Source: Furcasterigmium furcatum
Lineage: Eukaryota > Ascomycota > Sordariomycetes > Glomerellales > Plectosphaerellaceae
Reading direction: 5' to 3'
Length of the DNA: 64,000 nt
Assembly (NCBI GenBank): GCA_001599815.1
Contig: BCIA01000004.1
Span: forward strand, 1,180,862 to 1,244,861
Shown one piece after another: positions 20,599-33,200 of the stretch. Each line of letters starts with the position of its first letter. The first letter of the stretch is position 1. The notes under the pieces are model-generated. The model had not been told where the DNA came from, did not search any database, and saw only the letters and a program-made list of their open reading frames with translations. Made by a program: the position numbers and the translations under genes.

Positions 20599-23500
20599 AT
20601 GAACATTGGCCCTGGGACCCCATGGTCACCGGCCCTTATCATCGCAGGCCTCACTCTTCTCGTATCCATCCTGTGGCTCTGGCCGAAACACTACCAACCC
20701 CGTGTTCTGTCCGTCCTCCGCGGGAAGCGCCATCAGAAGCCGAGCCGAGATGGTCGAACGTTTCGCGTCCGAGGGGTGCCGACCGAGTGGGAGCGCCATC
20801 ATCTTCGAGACGCCCTGCGCGATCGCTTCTCGGAGGTCGAGGTGGCGTCTCTCGCACCCGAAATGACCGGCCACTCGTCCACTGCCACGGTCATCTTCCG
20901 AGGAAATGCGCCATCCGTCCGCGGAGTCAACGGCTCGGTTAGTCTTCCCCTACCGGCAGAAACCTCCGGCTCGTCGTCGTCTCTCGGTCGGCCATCGGGG
21001 GAGCAGAGCCTCACGCTCGACGTAAGCCTTTTTGGCATGACGACGATCTACGCCCCGCCCGGAGATGATCACAAGGTCGAGTAAGTACTTTCCAGAAATC
21101 CTCTCGCTCAATCGTCTGACTGTGCGCGCGCCCGAAAGCGTAATCGCCATCTCAGGCCTGGGAGGCCACTCCTTGGGCTCCTTCAAGCAGCGGCACGGAG
21201 AGCACATGTGGCTGCGCGACTCCCTCCCCCAGCACATCACGGACGAAGCGACCTCGCAACCGATGGCGAGGATCATGACGTACGGCTACGAGTCGCGCCT
21301 CCAGGACAGCGAGAGCATGCAGAACATCGAGGATTTGGCGACGGCCTTCCACAGCAGCATCCTGCCTCTCGCCTCTTCCCCGCGGGTGAAGCCCATCATC
21401 GTCATCGCTCACAGCTTGGGAGGCCTGATCGTCAAACAGGTGTGTGTCTGTGTCGTTGATCGCCCGCCGGGGCTTGCTGACGTGTGCTTTCCAGGCCCTC
21501 ATCACGCTGTCCAGGTCAAAAAGCGAAGATGATCAGAGGCTCCTGCAGGCCGTCTACGGCGTCGCCTTCTTCGGCGTTCCCCATGATGGTATGGATATCA
21601 CCTCTCTCATCCCCATTGCCGGCGACGGGCCGAACCGCGCCCTGGTCGATTCGCTCAGCCGGGTCAACTCCCTGATCTTGAGCATGCAGCAACGGGACTT
21701 CCACCGCGCCCTGGGCCAAGAGGGCGAGACGGAGATCATCTGCTTCTACGAGACGCTGCAGTCGCCAACCGCACAAAAGGTATAGCCGCGGCCCGTTGTT
21801 TCGTCTCGCTACCTTTACATATTGAATACTCATTTGTTTCCAAGGACAAAAAAGGACAATGGGCAATGGACGGGCCTCCGGCAGTCCTCGTCACCAAGGC
21901 CTCGGCAACCCACTGCCGTCCCTGGGAGGATGGGCCCGAGCACATCTGCGCTATTGCGAGGACGCACTCGGAGATGGTCAAGTTTGGCCCCGGCGACCCC
22001 GAGTACGACCGGGTCTGCCAGAGGCTGAAGGGACTCGCGCTCAGATCCATCAAGGGGGGCCCGCGCCGGCGGGCGGTTCTCGGCACCAAGTATAAGCATC
22101 TATAAGGAAGGAGGCTTCAGCCCATACAAGCAAGCTTACCAATGGGACAAGTCATGGTTCCGTTCCTAGAGAATGCCACCTTTGTCGGCCGTCGTGATCT
22201 TCTCGAGGATGTCAAGCGACGCATCGCCATCGAACGCAGACCCGGGACCGCCAGTCCTTGGCCCAGGGTGGTATTTCACGGCCTCGGAGGAGTTGGGTAA
22301 GTGAAATAGATGCTTCTCCTGGTTTTCCGCGAGAGCCCCTTGCTGACCGCAATGTCGTGCAGCAAAACCCATATCGCGATAGCGTACGCATATTGGGTCT
22401 ACGCCAACTGCCCCGAGGTGTCCGTGTTCTGGGTGCACGCGAGCAGCGCCGAGCGGTTCCGCGAGTCCTTCGCCAACATTGCCGAGGAATGTGGCATCCC
22501 AGGCCACGACGACCCAAAAGTGGACGTCCTGCCGCTGGTGAAGCGGTGGCTGGAGAGAAATCCTGCCGCCTGGCTGATGATCATCGACAACGCCGATGAT
22601 GGACAGCTCTTCAGCCCAGGCGGAAGTCTCCTGCAGGCCATCCCAGAGTGCAATCACGGATCGATCCTAGCGACCACGAGAAATAAGCAAGCAGGCATAG
22701 CGCTCTCGATGGGGCAGCAAATCATCGAGGTCGGCGCACTGAGCGACCTCGAAGCCTCAGAGCTGCTGGCCGCCGGGATTCCCGCCGCCATGAGCACCCC
22801 TGAGGACCTCTCCGATCTCGCCCGTCATCTTGAGTGCCTACCCCTGGCTCTCGCGCAGGCATCTGCGTTCATAAACACACAGACAATCACCACTGCGGAG
22901 TATCTGCGTCTTCTGCAGTCTGGCGATCGCGGCTTTGCCGCACTCCTCGACGAAGATTTCCGCACCGCCGGACGTGACGCGGGGAGCTCCCATGCCGTCG
23001 CGAAGACCTGGATTCTCTCTTTCGAGCAAATCAGAAGGAACGACGCTCTCGCGGCTGACCTCTTGTCCCTGATGAGCTGCCTAGACCGCCACGCAATTCC
23101 GCGAGACATGCTGCGAGTCTTTGCGAGACGGCGAAACGTCGACGAAGGCGCGGTTAATGACTTGCGCTTGACCAAGGCGATCGGCTTACTCCAGGCCTTC
23201 TCCTTCGTCACCAGAGGCCGGGACGAGACGCTCGACATGCACCGTCTGGTGCAGCTGGTGACGCGGAAATGGCTCGCCACGAGGGAGCGGGACGTTTTCT
23301 TCGCGGGTCAGGCGCTTCTTGCGGTCTCCGAGCTGTTCCCGCCGGTGAACTACGACACCCTGCGTATGTGCCGTTCCTATCTGGCCCACGCTCATGCGGT
23401 CCGCGAGAGCAGGGGCACGGGCAGCACAGAAGAGATTCTCGGCAGGGCGGAGGTTCTAACATGGATTTCGCTGTATCTCTTGCACCAGGGTGAATGGAAT

Positions 23501-25138
23501 ACGGCGGCGCCACTGGCGCTGGAGGCCACGGACATCTGGACAGGAGCTCTTCCGGCAGACCACCCCAGCACCCTGGAGAGCATGACGGCCTTGGGCAACA
23601 TATACTCCAACCAAGGTCGCTGGGCAGATGCGGAGTCGATCCTAGTGCGTGTCTGTGAGAGCCGAGCTCGCACGCTGGGCGAGGAGCATCTAGACACGCT
23701 TGCGGCCAAGGCCATTCTGGCGTCGACGATCTGGGGGTTGGGACGCTGGGACGAATCCGAAGCCATCGAGCGACGCGTCTTGGCCGCTCGCCGGCGGATC
23801 CTGGGAGACGACAACGTCAGCACCCTGGAAAGCATGGTAAACATTGCCGCGACATGCGCCATCAAAGGACAGTGGAAGGAGTCGGAGCTCATGAGGGGTC
23901 GCGTGTACGAGACGGCTAGGAGGGTCCTCGGCGAGCACCATCCTTTCACGCTGGATGCCGCCGTCGAGATGGCCACATCAAATCTGAGCAAGGGCCGATG
24001 TGAAGAGGCAGAAGAGCTGCTGAAACAAACTCTGACAGCCTCGAGAACCGTCCGGGGAGAAGAGCATCAGACGGTGATAGTGTGCATGGGCGAACTGGGC
24101 CAGTGCTATAACGCAAAGGGCATGTTGAAGGAGGCCGAGAACTTGTATGAACGCGTACTCGCGAGGTGGCAAGACGCCTTAGGACCCGAACATCCCGAGG
24201 CCCTGAGATGTTCGACGTTACTGGTCCAGAATTACGCGGCTCAGCAACGCTGGGAGGAAGCGGAGGCGCTGGGCAAGCGGGTGGTCGAGGCCACGCAGAG
24301 GGTTTGCGGGCTTCAGCACCCCAACACTCTGGACAGCATGGCGGCTCTTGTGGATGTATATATGGGTGAAAGCCGCTGGGCCGACGCCGAGCTGTTGGGG
24401 CGGCAGGTCCTAGAGACGCGGACGACAGTACTGGGTGAAGGGCACCCGGACACACTCCGGGGCGTAGCGACCATTTCGCGGGTCTTCTGCGGCACCGGCC
24501 GATGGGAGGAAGCCGAGGCAGCCGGAACACGCGCCCTGAACGCCCGACTTACTGTCCTGACGGCGGATCATCCCGAGACTCTTGACAGTCTCGGGCATCT
24601 CGGATCAATATACTCCTCGCAGCAGCGGTGGGAAAATGCACAGGACACGTTTTCGCAGCTATTAACAACTCAGAAAGAGGCCCTAGGAGAGGATCATCCC
24701 GATACGGTCAAGACCATGGCGGTGTTGGCCCTGGCATTCTCGGAAGGTGGGCGTCACGACGAGGCCACCGCCCTCAATTTGCAAGTCATCGAGGTCCGGA
24801 AACGACTACAGGGCGAAGACGACCCGGAGACGCTCATGGCCATGGCTAACCAGGCTTTTGTCTATACACAATGCGGCGAGTGGGAAGAAGCGCTGTCTCT
24901 CGGTACTCAGGCGCTTCACGCTCGGAAAAGAGTCCTCGGCCAGAGGGACCCCGTTACGCTGACGAGCATGTCAAACCTGGCGTTTACCCTGCGAGGCGTG
25001 GGCCGGGCACAGGAAGCACTGTCCTTGATGCAGCGATGCGCTCATCTTCGGATGGAAACCCTCGGCTGGGAACATCCTGATACGGAGGTCTCGATGCAGG
25101 CGCTCGATGCTTGGATGGCCGAAGACCAGGCCGAGTAA
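20599..25138 (+). CDS. NLR-like STAND receptor: TM - alpha/beta hydrolase - NB-ARC - 13 TPR
   Basis: Six exons (20599-21080, 21139-21439, 21495-21779, 21845-22089, 22135-22296, 22363-25138) give 1416 aa. Residues 10-28 form a TM helix. A serine-hydrolase domain (DUF676/SesB-like) follows, with VIAISGLGGHS, nucleophile Ser253 in IAHSLGGL, GVAFFGVPH and His397 in THSEMVKF. Next is NB-ARC: FVGRRD, P-loop GLGGVGKTH at about 486-495, Walker B LMIIDNADD at 563-571, ATTRNK, CLPLAL and a DMHRLVQL motif in the MHD position. Residues 858-1403 are 13 TPR-like repeats of exactly 42 aa each (kinesin-light-chain type). The 45-nt intron at 22090-22134 is essential: without it the hydrolase would end at 22105. 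Such fungal NLRs act in non-self recognition or regulated cell death; the hydrolase is the presumed effector. Confidence 0.92.
23459..25096 (+). repeat. Thirteen in-frame 126-nt TPR repeats
   Basis: Thirteen coding repeats with no length variation, consensus LGxxHPxTLxSMxxLxxxYxxxGRWxEAExL, diverged in nucleotide sequence. They encode the superhelical sensor region of the NLR-like protein. Confidence 0.85.
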
Positions 25139-25414
25139 CGTCTTCTTTAACATTTTATCACTGATACAGCTTTTCTGGCTTGAACCTGTTCTCCGCAGAC
25201 ACCGCCTGTCCGCCAGAAGACCCAGAATCGCGTCGTCACCTGTATTCATCACCGGCTTCATCTGTGCAACAGACAGCTTTAGACCACGGCGCGCAGGAGA
25301 GGCGGCCAGACCGGTCTTTTTTTCTCTAACTAGTTGTACCTTACACTCGCCTGCTTCCGGAAAGGTATTAATACTAAACACCATAGAACCATGAGACTAG
25401 GCGACCACCCGAAA

Positions 25415-27557
25415 CTAAACCTTCATCTTCTTCACCCTCTTCCTCTGCCTCTCAACCGCGCTGTCCACGTTCTCCTTCTCTCCATTCACACCCTTGTCGC
25501 CGCGAACGGCAGCCTCGCACCCCTCGCAGCGCCTCATCTCCATCCTCTCGCCGTGGCCAGTCACGAGAAGCTGCTGATCCTTCGTCTTGTCACGGCACGC
25601 AAAGCACGGCTGCTTGCACTTTTGTCCGCAGGACAGTAGCCTGCCGCACTCCGCGGGGCAATTGTACGCCTTGCCGGCGACGTCCACATGGCACGCCACG
25701 CGGCGCTCGTGTGCGCAGCGCGGGGCCGTCTTGGGCACCTTGACCTTGCACTCGATCGACTCCGGCTCGCGAGCCTTCCAGCACGGCGCGGCGGTGGCTA
25801 CGTGTCCGCAGTCGAGAGGGATCTCGACGCCCGTCAGGGTCTTCTCGCACCGGTCCTGGCAGGGCTCAATGCAGAGGCGGGGGCAGGGGTGGTCGCAGCC
25901 CTCCTTGCCACGGGGGCAGGGCGCGAGGCAGACCACGGCGCCGTGGAGGGCGTCGGAGTGGCAGGGGCCGGTGCAGATGTGGCCACAGCGGAGCGGCTTG
26001 GCACAGGGAAGGCCGCAGCCGCCGTCGCAGGCGAAGGCGTCGAAGTCCTCGGGCTGGGAGGCGGCGGTCAGGTGGCCGGGGTGCCGGGGGCACTGGAGCT
26101 GGAGGGCCGTGCCGAACTTGCCCGCCTCGTTGAGGAGGCCGATGATCTGCGTCCACATGGGGACCGTGGTGAATGTGTTGGCGTTGCTGATAATGTACAT
26201 GCCGTGCTTTGCGCGGGAGAGCAGGACGTTGATCCGGTTCGGGGTGCTGAGGAAGTCGGGGCGGTTTGCGGCGTTGCTCCGGACGAGGGAGATGATGACG
26301 ACCTTGGCCTCCTCGCCCTGGAAGTTGTCAACAGTCGCGGCGCAGATCAAGTCGAGGGAGGTCGCAGTGGTGGCAGGGGAGGAGTCGAATCCCGCGGGGA
26401 GATGGCCGCCGTTGGTGAGGTCCTCGGTGTCACGCTCGTTGAGGACGACCTGCATAGTCTCGCCCAGCATCACGCGCATCTTCTTCAGCTGGCCGAGGTA
26501 CGGGGTGAGAACCGCGATGTCGCCGGCATTGTAGACACCCTGGCGGAGGAGGTGAGAGACCACGGCAGAGACCATCGCGATCTCGAAGTCGTTGGACTGC
26601 GATGTATCGGTCTCATCTTGGAGGTTGCGTGCTTCTTCAAGATTCTCGTGATGGAGCCAGAACAAGCGGTCCGCCATGCCGAGGATCTCGGGGTACTGCT
26701 GCACGTTGTCGGCATCCTGGAGCGACGGGTACAAGGTCGATCTGACGAGATGGGAAATCTCGGGGTGCATTCTGCGCTGAGTCTCGAGAAGACTGAAAGG
26801 AATGCCCTTGGCGTTGGGATCTCCGCCGGCCGCATCGTGACGAACGAGCCGCTCGAAAAGAGAGATGTCCAGGGAGTACTTGACGCCCTTCGGGTTGGCG
26901 CTCTGGAAGTTCCAGTTCTGGATCTGCGGCCTGAGCTGAAGGTGATCGCCGATGAAGATGGCATGCTCGATCGACGGGAGCAAAGCCGTGAGCAAGTGTC
27001 CCTCCTGGACCTCGGCGGCCTCTTCGCACCTTGGCTCCCACCCTCTGCAGCATCTCCACGTTCCAAGCAAGACCGACCCGTGTTGGTGACGCCGATGACG
27101 TTGGCGGACGCCAGGGTGCGGATCTTTCGCTCAGACCTAATGTTGATCTGCTGCTCATCATGATGCACGAAGTCGTCGAATTTGTCCAGGAGGTCGCCCA
27201 ACTGGCACTTGCAGGCGGCCGAGACAAGGTGCTGAAGGGCCACAGTTGACTTCGGGCGTGAGCTTGTCGCCCTTCGGACGCGAAGACTTCCATCCCGCGA
27301 ACTTCTGCTGAGCTGAAGCTTGACGCTGTTCGAAATCCTTGGCTCTCTGGGCGACCACTGCCGCTTCGGCATGATCGTGGATGAACCTGTATTTCTTTCC
27401 GTAGCAGCAAAAGCCCCGGAGAAACTGTCGGCAGATGCCGGCCTTTTTGCTGGGGCCTTGGGGCAGGCCAGGCTGGTAATAGGTGTCATTAGCCGCTTGC
27501 ATTGATGAATGAACTACAGAAGGGAGAGACTCACTTCTTGTTCTTGGCATTGACCAT
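25415..27557 (-). pseudogene. NFX1-type zinc finger / SF1 helicase gene, frameshifted and internally deleted
   Basis: A clear coding frame (25415-27070) encodes the C-terminal half of a ZNFX1/Upf1-like SF1 helicase: motif II CEEAAE, GDHLQLRPQ, ETQRRMHPEI, VDNFQGEEAKVVIISLVRSN, NVLLSRAKHGMYIISN, then Cys-rich NFX1 fingers. Upstream, the same protein continues in two other frames: ASANVIGVTNTG breaks at about 27080, and LAWNVEMLQRVGAKV breaks at about 27035. Those spacings of a few bases cannot be introns. Further up, a CCCH finger (CRQFLRGFCCYGKKYRFIH) has lost its third Cys to Tyr and is joined almost directly to the motif II region. The P-loop (motif I) and several hundred residues are missing. 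An ancestral start (MVNAKNKK) with a GTGAGT donor lies at 27557. The gene is not functional as a helicase. Confidence 0.82.
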
Positions 27558-28773
27558 CTTCTTAGAGTCCAGGTGAGAACGTTGAGTTGTCGAAGTAGGG
27601 ATCTCTCTTGTGGCAGCGAATGCCTGAGTTGACGCAAACTGCTCCACCTGAGTGATGGAACTGATGAGAAAAGAGTCAATGACAATGGGAGACCATCCGA
27701 TGAACCATTAAATGAGTGCGTCCGATGCGTCTGGATAGACAAACGGGATTTGCCTGTATGCTCGGATGGTTGCGGACAGTGGAAGCGAGAAAAGAGCGAT
27801 ATGCGTTCGTGGGGGATCGAAACACCAAGAAGGCTGGAGACTGAGAGGAAAAACAACGAGGATCACGGGGTCAATATGCACTCGACAAGGTCAATATCGT
27901 TATCTGGTTAGCGCGATAACAGACTACGCGCCGATTGAGATGCCCGGACAGCACCCGACGCGTGTGGGGTGTCCGAGTGGACATGAAAAACATTGGGTGC
28001 CAGCCTCAAGAAATCTAACATACAGACTCGCCTGCACATTCGGCAATGTAAATAATTTGCTTGAGATGAATGCAAAAGATGTTTCCCAGCTTTTCAGCCT
28101 ATTTATGTGGCAACAACGTCTTCTTTAACATGACTGAAGCCTCCAGAAGTCAAAGACCCTTCAGGCTCTGCAGGAGCGCAACCATGAATGCCGACATCTT
28201 TGACGATCAGCCTGCCCTAAACTTGCGTGTAAGCTTCTGGAAGGCTAAGACACAGAAGTTGATCGAGAGTGCGTGAATCACTAAGGTCAATGTGCCGTCG
28301 TCGTGATCATACTCGTCTGGACAAGACAGATGATGTTCATTGGCGATGCATTCAGGGGCAATTCAGGGGCATCCTTACGTAAGCATTGTACAACCCGAGT
28401 GCTGCATGAAAGGCAACCTGGAACCAATAACAATCGTTTCTCTGCTTTATGTCAGAGTTCAGAAGAGCAATGCATCGACTCTGGATCTTCTTCTACTTTG
28501 GTTCCTGGCATACATTGCCCAGAGGCTGCACCGACGATGTCGAACTCATCCAGAGCACCAGCCACAATCCTTCAGCCTAGGCAGTCATCATGATTCCGTC
28601 ACCAGCCACAGTGCCCCGCCTCACGTCAGCACCTTGAGGTGACATCGATGCTGACAGCACTTCCAGTGAATATGCGATGCGATGCCCTCAAAGCCCTCAA
28701 AACATTCTCGTCCAGACAGCTCTTCCTTACGCGTATTTTTGTGCCACTCCAACACAACACTCCACTCGCAGCC
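27558..28773. other. Intergenic, nothing recognised
   Basis: 1.2 kb between the divergent helicase relic and epoxide hydrolase gene. Only short unsupported frames. An in-frame ATG at 28648 could extend the epoxide hydrolase. Confidence 0.55.
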
Positions 28774-30129
28774 ATGGCAACCCCCAAGCCCTTCAAGATC
28801 GCCGTCTCAGACGAGCAGTTGCAGTGGATCAACGACCGCGTCCGCACCGCTCGCCTTCCCCCAGGCAAAGACCTCCCCGATGAGACTCTCTGGAAGGACT
28901 GGGGCCTGCCCCCGAGCTACGCGCAGAAGTTGCATGAGTACTGGACGACAAAGTACGACTGGCGCCGCGTCGAGGCCCAGCTGAACCAGGAGCTCTCCCA
29001 GTTCACCGTCCCTATCCACCACAACGACGAGGATCTCACCATCCACTTCGTCCACCACCGCTCAGAGAGGGAAGATGCCGTTCCCCTGCTCTTCAACCAC
29101 GGATGGCCCGGCAGCTTCCTCGAGGTCCGCCACATCATCAAGCTCCTGACTAGCCCGGAGTCCCCGGACGACCCGGCCTTCCACGTCGTCGCCCCCTCCC
29201 TCCCCGGCTTCACCTTCTCCTCCTACCCCAAGAAGCCCTGCAGCCCCATGGACATGGCCGAGATTCACCACAAGCTCATGATCATCCTCGGGTACTCCAC
29301 CTACATGACGCAGGGCGGCGACTGGGGATCCATCCTCTGCCGGATCCTGGCCGCTCACCACCCCGAGAGCTGCAGGGCCATCCACCTCAACGCCGTGGTC
29401 TCCGGCCCGCCGAGCCCCATCTGGCACCCCTTCGCCATCGGCAGGCTGCTCTTCGCCTACCTCACCGGCGGCGGGGGCCTCACCGAGTACGAGCAGAAGG
29501 GCCTCGCCCGCATGAAGTGGTGGATGGACTACGAGACGGGGTACCAGGGCATCCAGGGCACGAAGCCCCAGACCCTGGCGTACGGGCTGACCGACTCCCC
29601 GTTCGGCCTGGCCTGCTGGCTGCGGGAGAAGGTCCAGTACCTCGTCGACGACGACTTTGAGTGGGACGAGGAGGCCGTCATCACGTCCGTCATGGTAAGA
29701 CGTCCCCCAGATGATGGAGACTGAGTGAGAAGGAGACTGACTGGGATGCAGCCATACATCATCAATGGTACCCCCGGCCATGCCGAGGTGTACAAGTGGA
29801 TTCCCAAGAACGGCGAGAACTCACTCACCAAGACCCTCAACAAGGTGATTCCCAAGAGCGTCGCCTTCGGCGCCTCCATTTTTCCCAAAGGTATGTTGCT
29901 CCCCTGCAGGTATTTCGCCGTATCCAGCTCTGACGCGAGATCAGACGTCATGTTCATCCCCCAGTGGTGGGCCAAGTGCAATGTCGCACTGAACATCACC
30001 TACTGGAAGGAGCACGACGTTGGCGGCCATTTCCCTTCCATCGAGAGGCCCGCCGTTCTGGTGGCGGATATCCGCAAGTTCACCAAGACGGTTGACCCAA
30101 GCGACTTGCAGCTTATGCGCAAGGCTTGA
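28774..30129 (+). CDS. Epoxide hydrolase (EHN domain, alpha/beta hydrolase fold)
   Basis: Opens epoxides to vicinal diols. Exons 28774-29694, 29752-29890 and 29945-30129 give 414 aa. Residues 1-110 are the epoxide-hydrolase N-terminal domain (PFKIAVSDEQLQWINDRV). The oxyanion-hole motif is HGWPGSF, the nucleophile is the Asp of QGGDWGS, and the catalytic His is in DVGGHFPSIERP, followed by the closing helix. All pieces match microsomal-type/juvenile-hormone-type enzymes, including YIINGTPGHAEVY. Start 28774 has an ideal context (gcagccATGGC). An in-frame ATG at 28648 would add 42 residues with a basic, Leu-rich, possibly mitochondrial character. It converges on the LeuB-LeuC-LeuD fusion, 156 nt away, and may act in the same pathway with the P450. 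Confidence 0.93.
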
Positions 30130-30284
30130 CCAAGTCTTTGAGTTGCTGGCCGGCGTTATTGCTGGATCAAATGTTGCTATTTCTCCGGTTTGATGCATCT
30201 GAATGCTTCTAAATACGTACTGCGCAATGCTTCTCATGTTCCCATCATGTGCGGGCGGTCGCCTTGGTTTTCTATCGCTTTCTG

Positions 30285-33200
30285 CTACCACTGAAGCCCC
30301 TCAGTCCCCGAGTTTTCTGTTAAAGTCACATCAACAGGATCAATCTCCTTCCTCTTCTTGCTGCCCGTGACCTTTGGCGCCGTGATGTGGCGGAAGACCC
30401 TGCGTCCGAACTGCCCGTACAAAGGCAGGACGCCTCCCGAGTCGAGAAGCGTCTGCTCAATTTCCGACTGCTGGTATTCGAAAATCTTAGGGACCCCCTC
30501 GATCTGGATTGTCTTGGCGTCCTTGTCGATAGTAATCACCGAGTCCTCCTGCGCTGCGGCGTAGAACTCGGGGTCCTGTATCTTGATGTTGAAGAGGCCC
30601 ATGTTCAACTGGTTCCGCTCGTCTGCTGCATGTTAGAAATCGGGTTCACCGCCAAGGGGAGAACAACTTCGGCTTACAGATGAATGCGAAGCCCTTTGCA
30701 ATGACTGCCTCGATTTCGGAGCCAAGCAGTGCTCTCACGGCATCTTCTCTGGAAGATCCGCTGCCGAAGCCATGGTCGGCGACGCTGCACCAGCCAGTCA
30801 GTACTTGATAGAGTATCAAAAGACAAGGTACCACCTACATGACGCGTGATCCATTCTTTGCCTTCTCTCGGAACTCCGGGCGGAAGTACTGGAAGCAATG
30901 GCTGCCCAGATCCGCGTTGTCAACACCAGGCATGAACTCCGCTGGGATGACGGCGTCGCTGTCCAAGGTCAGCTGCATTTAATTGTTTTCGTCATGTCTG
31001 GAAACTTACGTATCGACATTCTGGCCAAAGCGCTGAATCTTCGAACGGACGACTCTCGAAGACGTCGGCAGAGGGGCATCCGGCCGCTCTCCTTGAGCGC
31101 CCTTCAAAACACTCGACGGGGCTTGTGAGGACATATCCGGCTGAGGCTCGCTGATCTCGAATTCCACGGACCTGTCAGCCTGTGGCGCCGTCACGAACCT
31201 CTCGTACTTGTCATGGTCGATCTGGCTCAACAGCCAGCTCGGGTCCGTCACCTCCATGCCGAAGCTGGACGCCGCAACAGCCGCAGCGCATGTGATATTG
31301 CCGAAGCTTCCCTTGCCCATGCGGTTGCGGAAATTCCGGTTCTGCGACGACAGCCAGACCTCTCCCACCCCAGCCACGTCGACATCGTTGATCCCAACGC
31401 AGTAAGAGCACCCAGGCGCGCCGATCTCAAACCCAGCCTGCTCGAAGATATCCGTCAGGCCGAGCCTCTTGAGGTTCTTGATGATGCCGAGACTACCCGG
31501 CGTCACCCTCCTCTTTCCGTACGACAAAGGCCGCAGGCCCTCCTTCAGGCCGGCCTCGAGCACCAGAGCGCTGACGATCAGGTCCTCCTCGGTGGTGGTG
31601 CAAGCGCCGATAAAGCAGCCGTCCAGCTTCATGCCCGCCTTCTCCGGGACGGGAACCACATCATCCGGGTTCGGATGCAGGGCCATCGTCACCTTCACTT
31701 GCGAGAGGTCAATCGTCCTCTCCTCTGCATACTGCGCCCCAGCGTCGGCGCGGAAGTACAGCCCGCCCTCCCTGTGCTGGGGATGCTGTCGCCGGGCGAT
31801 CCAGCTCGCCGTCGCCTCGTCCGCCTCGAAGCACGCCCCCATCCCGCCAAACTCGGTCGTCATGTTCGCGATGGCAAACCGCGCGTCCATCGACAGCTCC
31901 TTCAGCCCCGGGCCGCCGTACTCAACCGCCCTCTGGAACGCGATGGTGTTGCGCTTGAACTCCCCGAGGATGTGCAGGATCACGTCCTTCCCGCTGATGC
32001 CGAAGCCCAGCTTCCCTGTGAAGTTGATCCTGCACACCTCGGGCGCGCGGAACCACGTCTCCCCCGTGACGAGGGGCATAACGACGTCCGCGGCGCCGAA
32101 GCCGACGGCGAAGGACCCCATGCTCCCGGCCGAGCAGGTGTGCGAGTCGCTGCCGACGACGATGCGCCCCGGCTGCGCCCTGTTGCGGGTGAAGTCCGTG
32201 TGCATGATAGACGTGTTCTGCGGGCTGAACTCGATGATCTTGGCCTCGCGCCGGAACTTCTCCGCCTTGGCGATGAGGCCCTGCTGGCGCGGCTGGTGGT
32301 TCGTGCGCGGGTCGACGGTGTGGTCGACCGCGAGCCAGAGGCGGTCGTTGCGGTACGGGCGAGGGCGGCCCATCTGGTCGTATGTCTTCTCCATGCCCGC
32401 CCAGAGCAGCTCGGACGTGACGGTCCAGTCGACCTTGACGCAGATCATGTCGCCGGGGTGGACCTCGGCCTTGGGGAGGCCGATACCCGCCTGGACGAGG
32501 ATCTTCTCGATGACGCCCATGGGCCGCCGGTCCGAGTCGGGGAGGAAGATGCCCGAGTCGGCGGGGAATGCGACGATGTGCTCACCCGCGGCTTCGGCGG
32601 AGTTGACGGCCTCGAGGTAGTAGTCCAGGTGGTGGAGGAGGGTGTCCATGAATTCTTGGGCGGAGGCCTTTCCTCCGAGATCAGTGGTCAAGCAGTTCGA
32701 GCCGACCAGGTCGACAGGATCAAGCGTGCGGCGGATGGCTTTGGACAGGGCGTCTGCCTCGTCCTTCAGCCCGAAGGACAAGTCGAGCATGAGGCCCACG
32801 GCCTCGATGATGCTGAGGGGATTGACGAGATGGCCCTTGGCTTTGATGTTAAACGGCTCGAAGATGCCGGGTTTGCCTGTCGAAGTCCCTGAGAGGGAAG
32901 AGACGGCAGCTGATGCGAGGATATCCGACGCGTTCGTGATGCCAGCGACTTGATCAGACAAGATGTCGCCAAACATATTCTCCGTGAGGATGATGCCGTT
33001 GAGCACCAGAGGACGCGAGCTTAGAAGCATCGCGGCATTGTCCACCAGGTGGTGATCCAGGGGCACGCGCGGGAACTCGCTCGCGAAGACGTCGGCAACC
33101 ACAGATTTCCAGAGGCGAGAAGTCGCCATGACGTTGTGCTTGTCGATGGAGTGGACGGGCTTCGGGGGTGTGAACTGCATAGCGTAGGTCCCGGCGAGGC

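Noticed and set aside
21845..22105. Ending the hydrolase gene at the TAA near 22105 and calling a separate NB-ARC gene
   Set aside because: A 45-nt GT-AG intron in correct phase removes the stop and gives the usual hydrolase-to-NB-ARC linker.
23459..25096. Regularly spaced repeats as CRISPR or satellite
   Set aside because: The 126-nt periodicity is coding (42-aa TPR units), with diverged nucleotide sequence.
25688..27163. 491-codon plus-strand open frame
   Set aside because: Antisense to the helicase relic; repetitive Val/Gly/Glu composition typical of shadow frames.
31213..32892. 559-codon plus-strand open frame
   Set aside because: Shadow of the LeuB-LeuC-LeuD exon on the other strand; no domain or start context.
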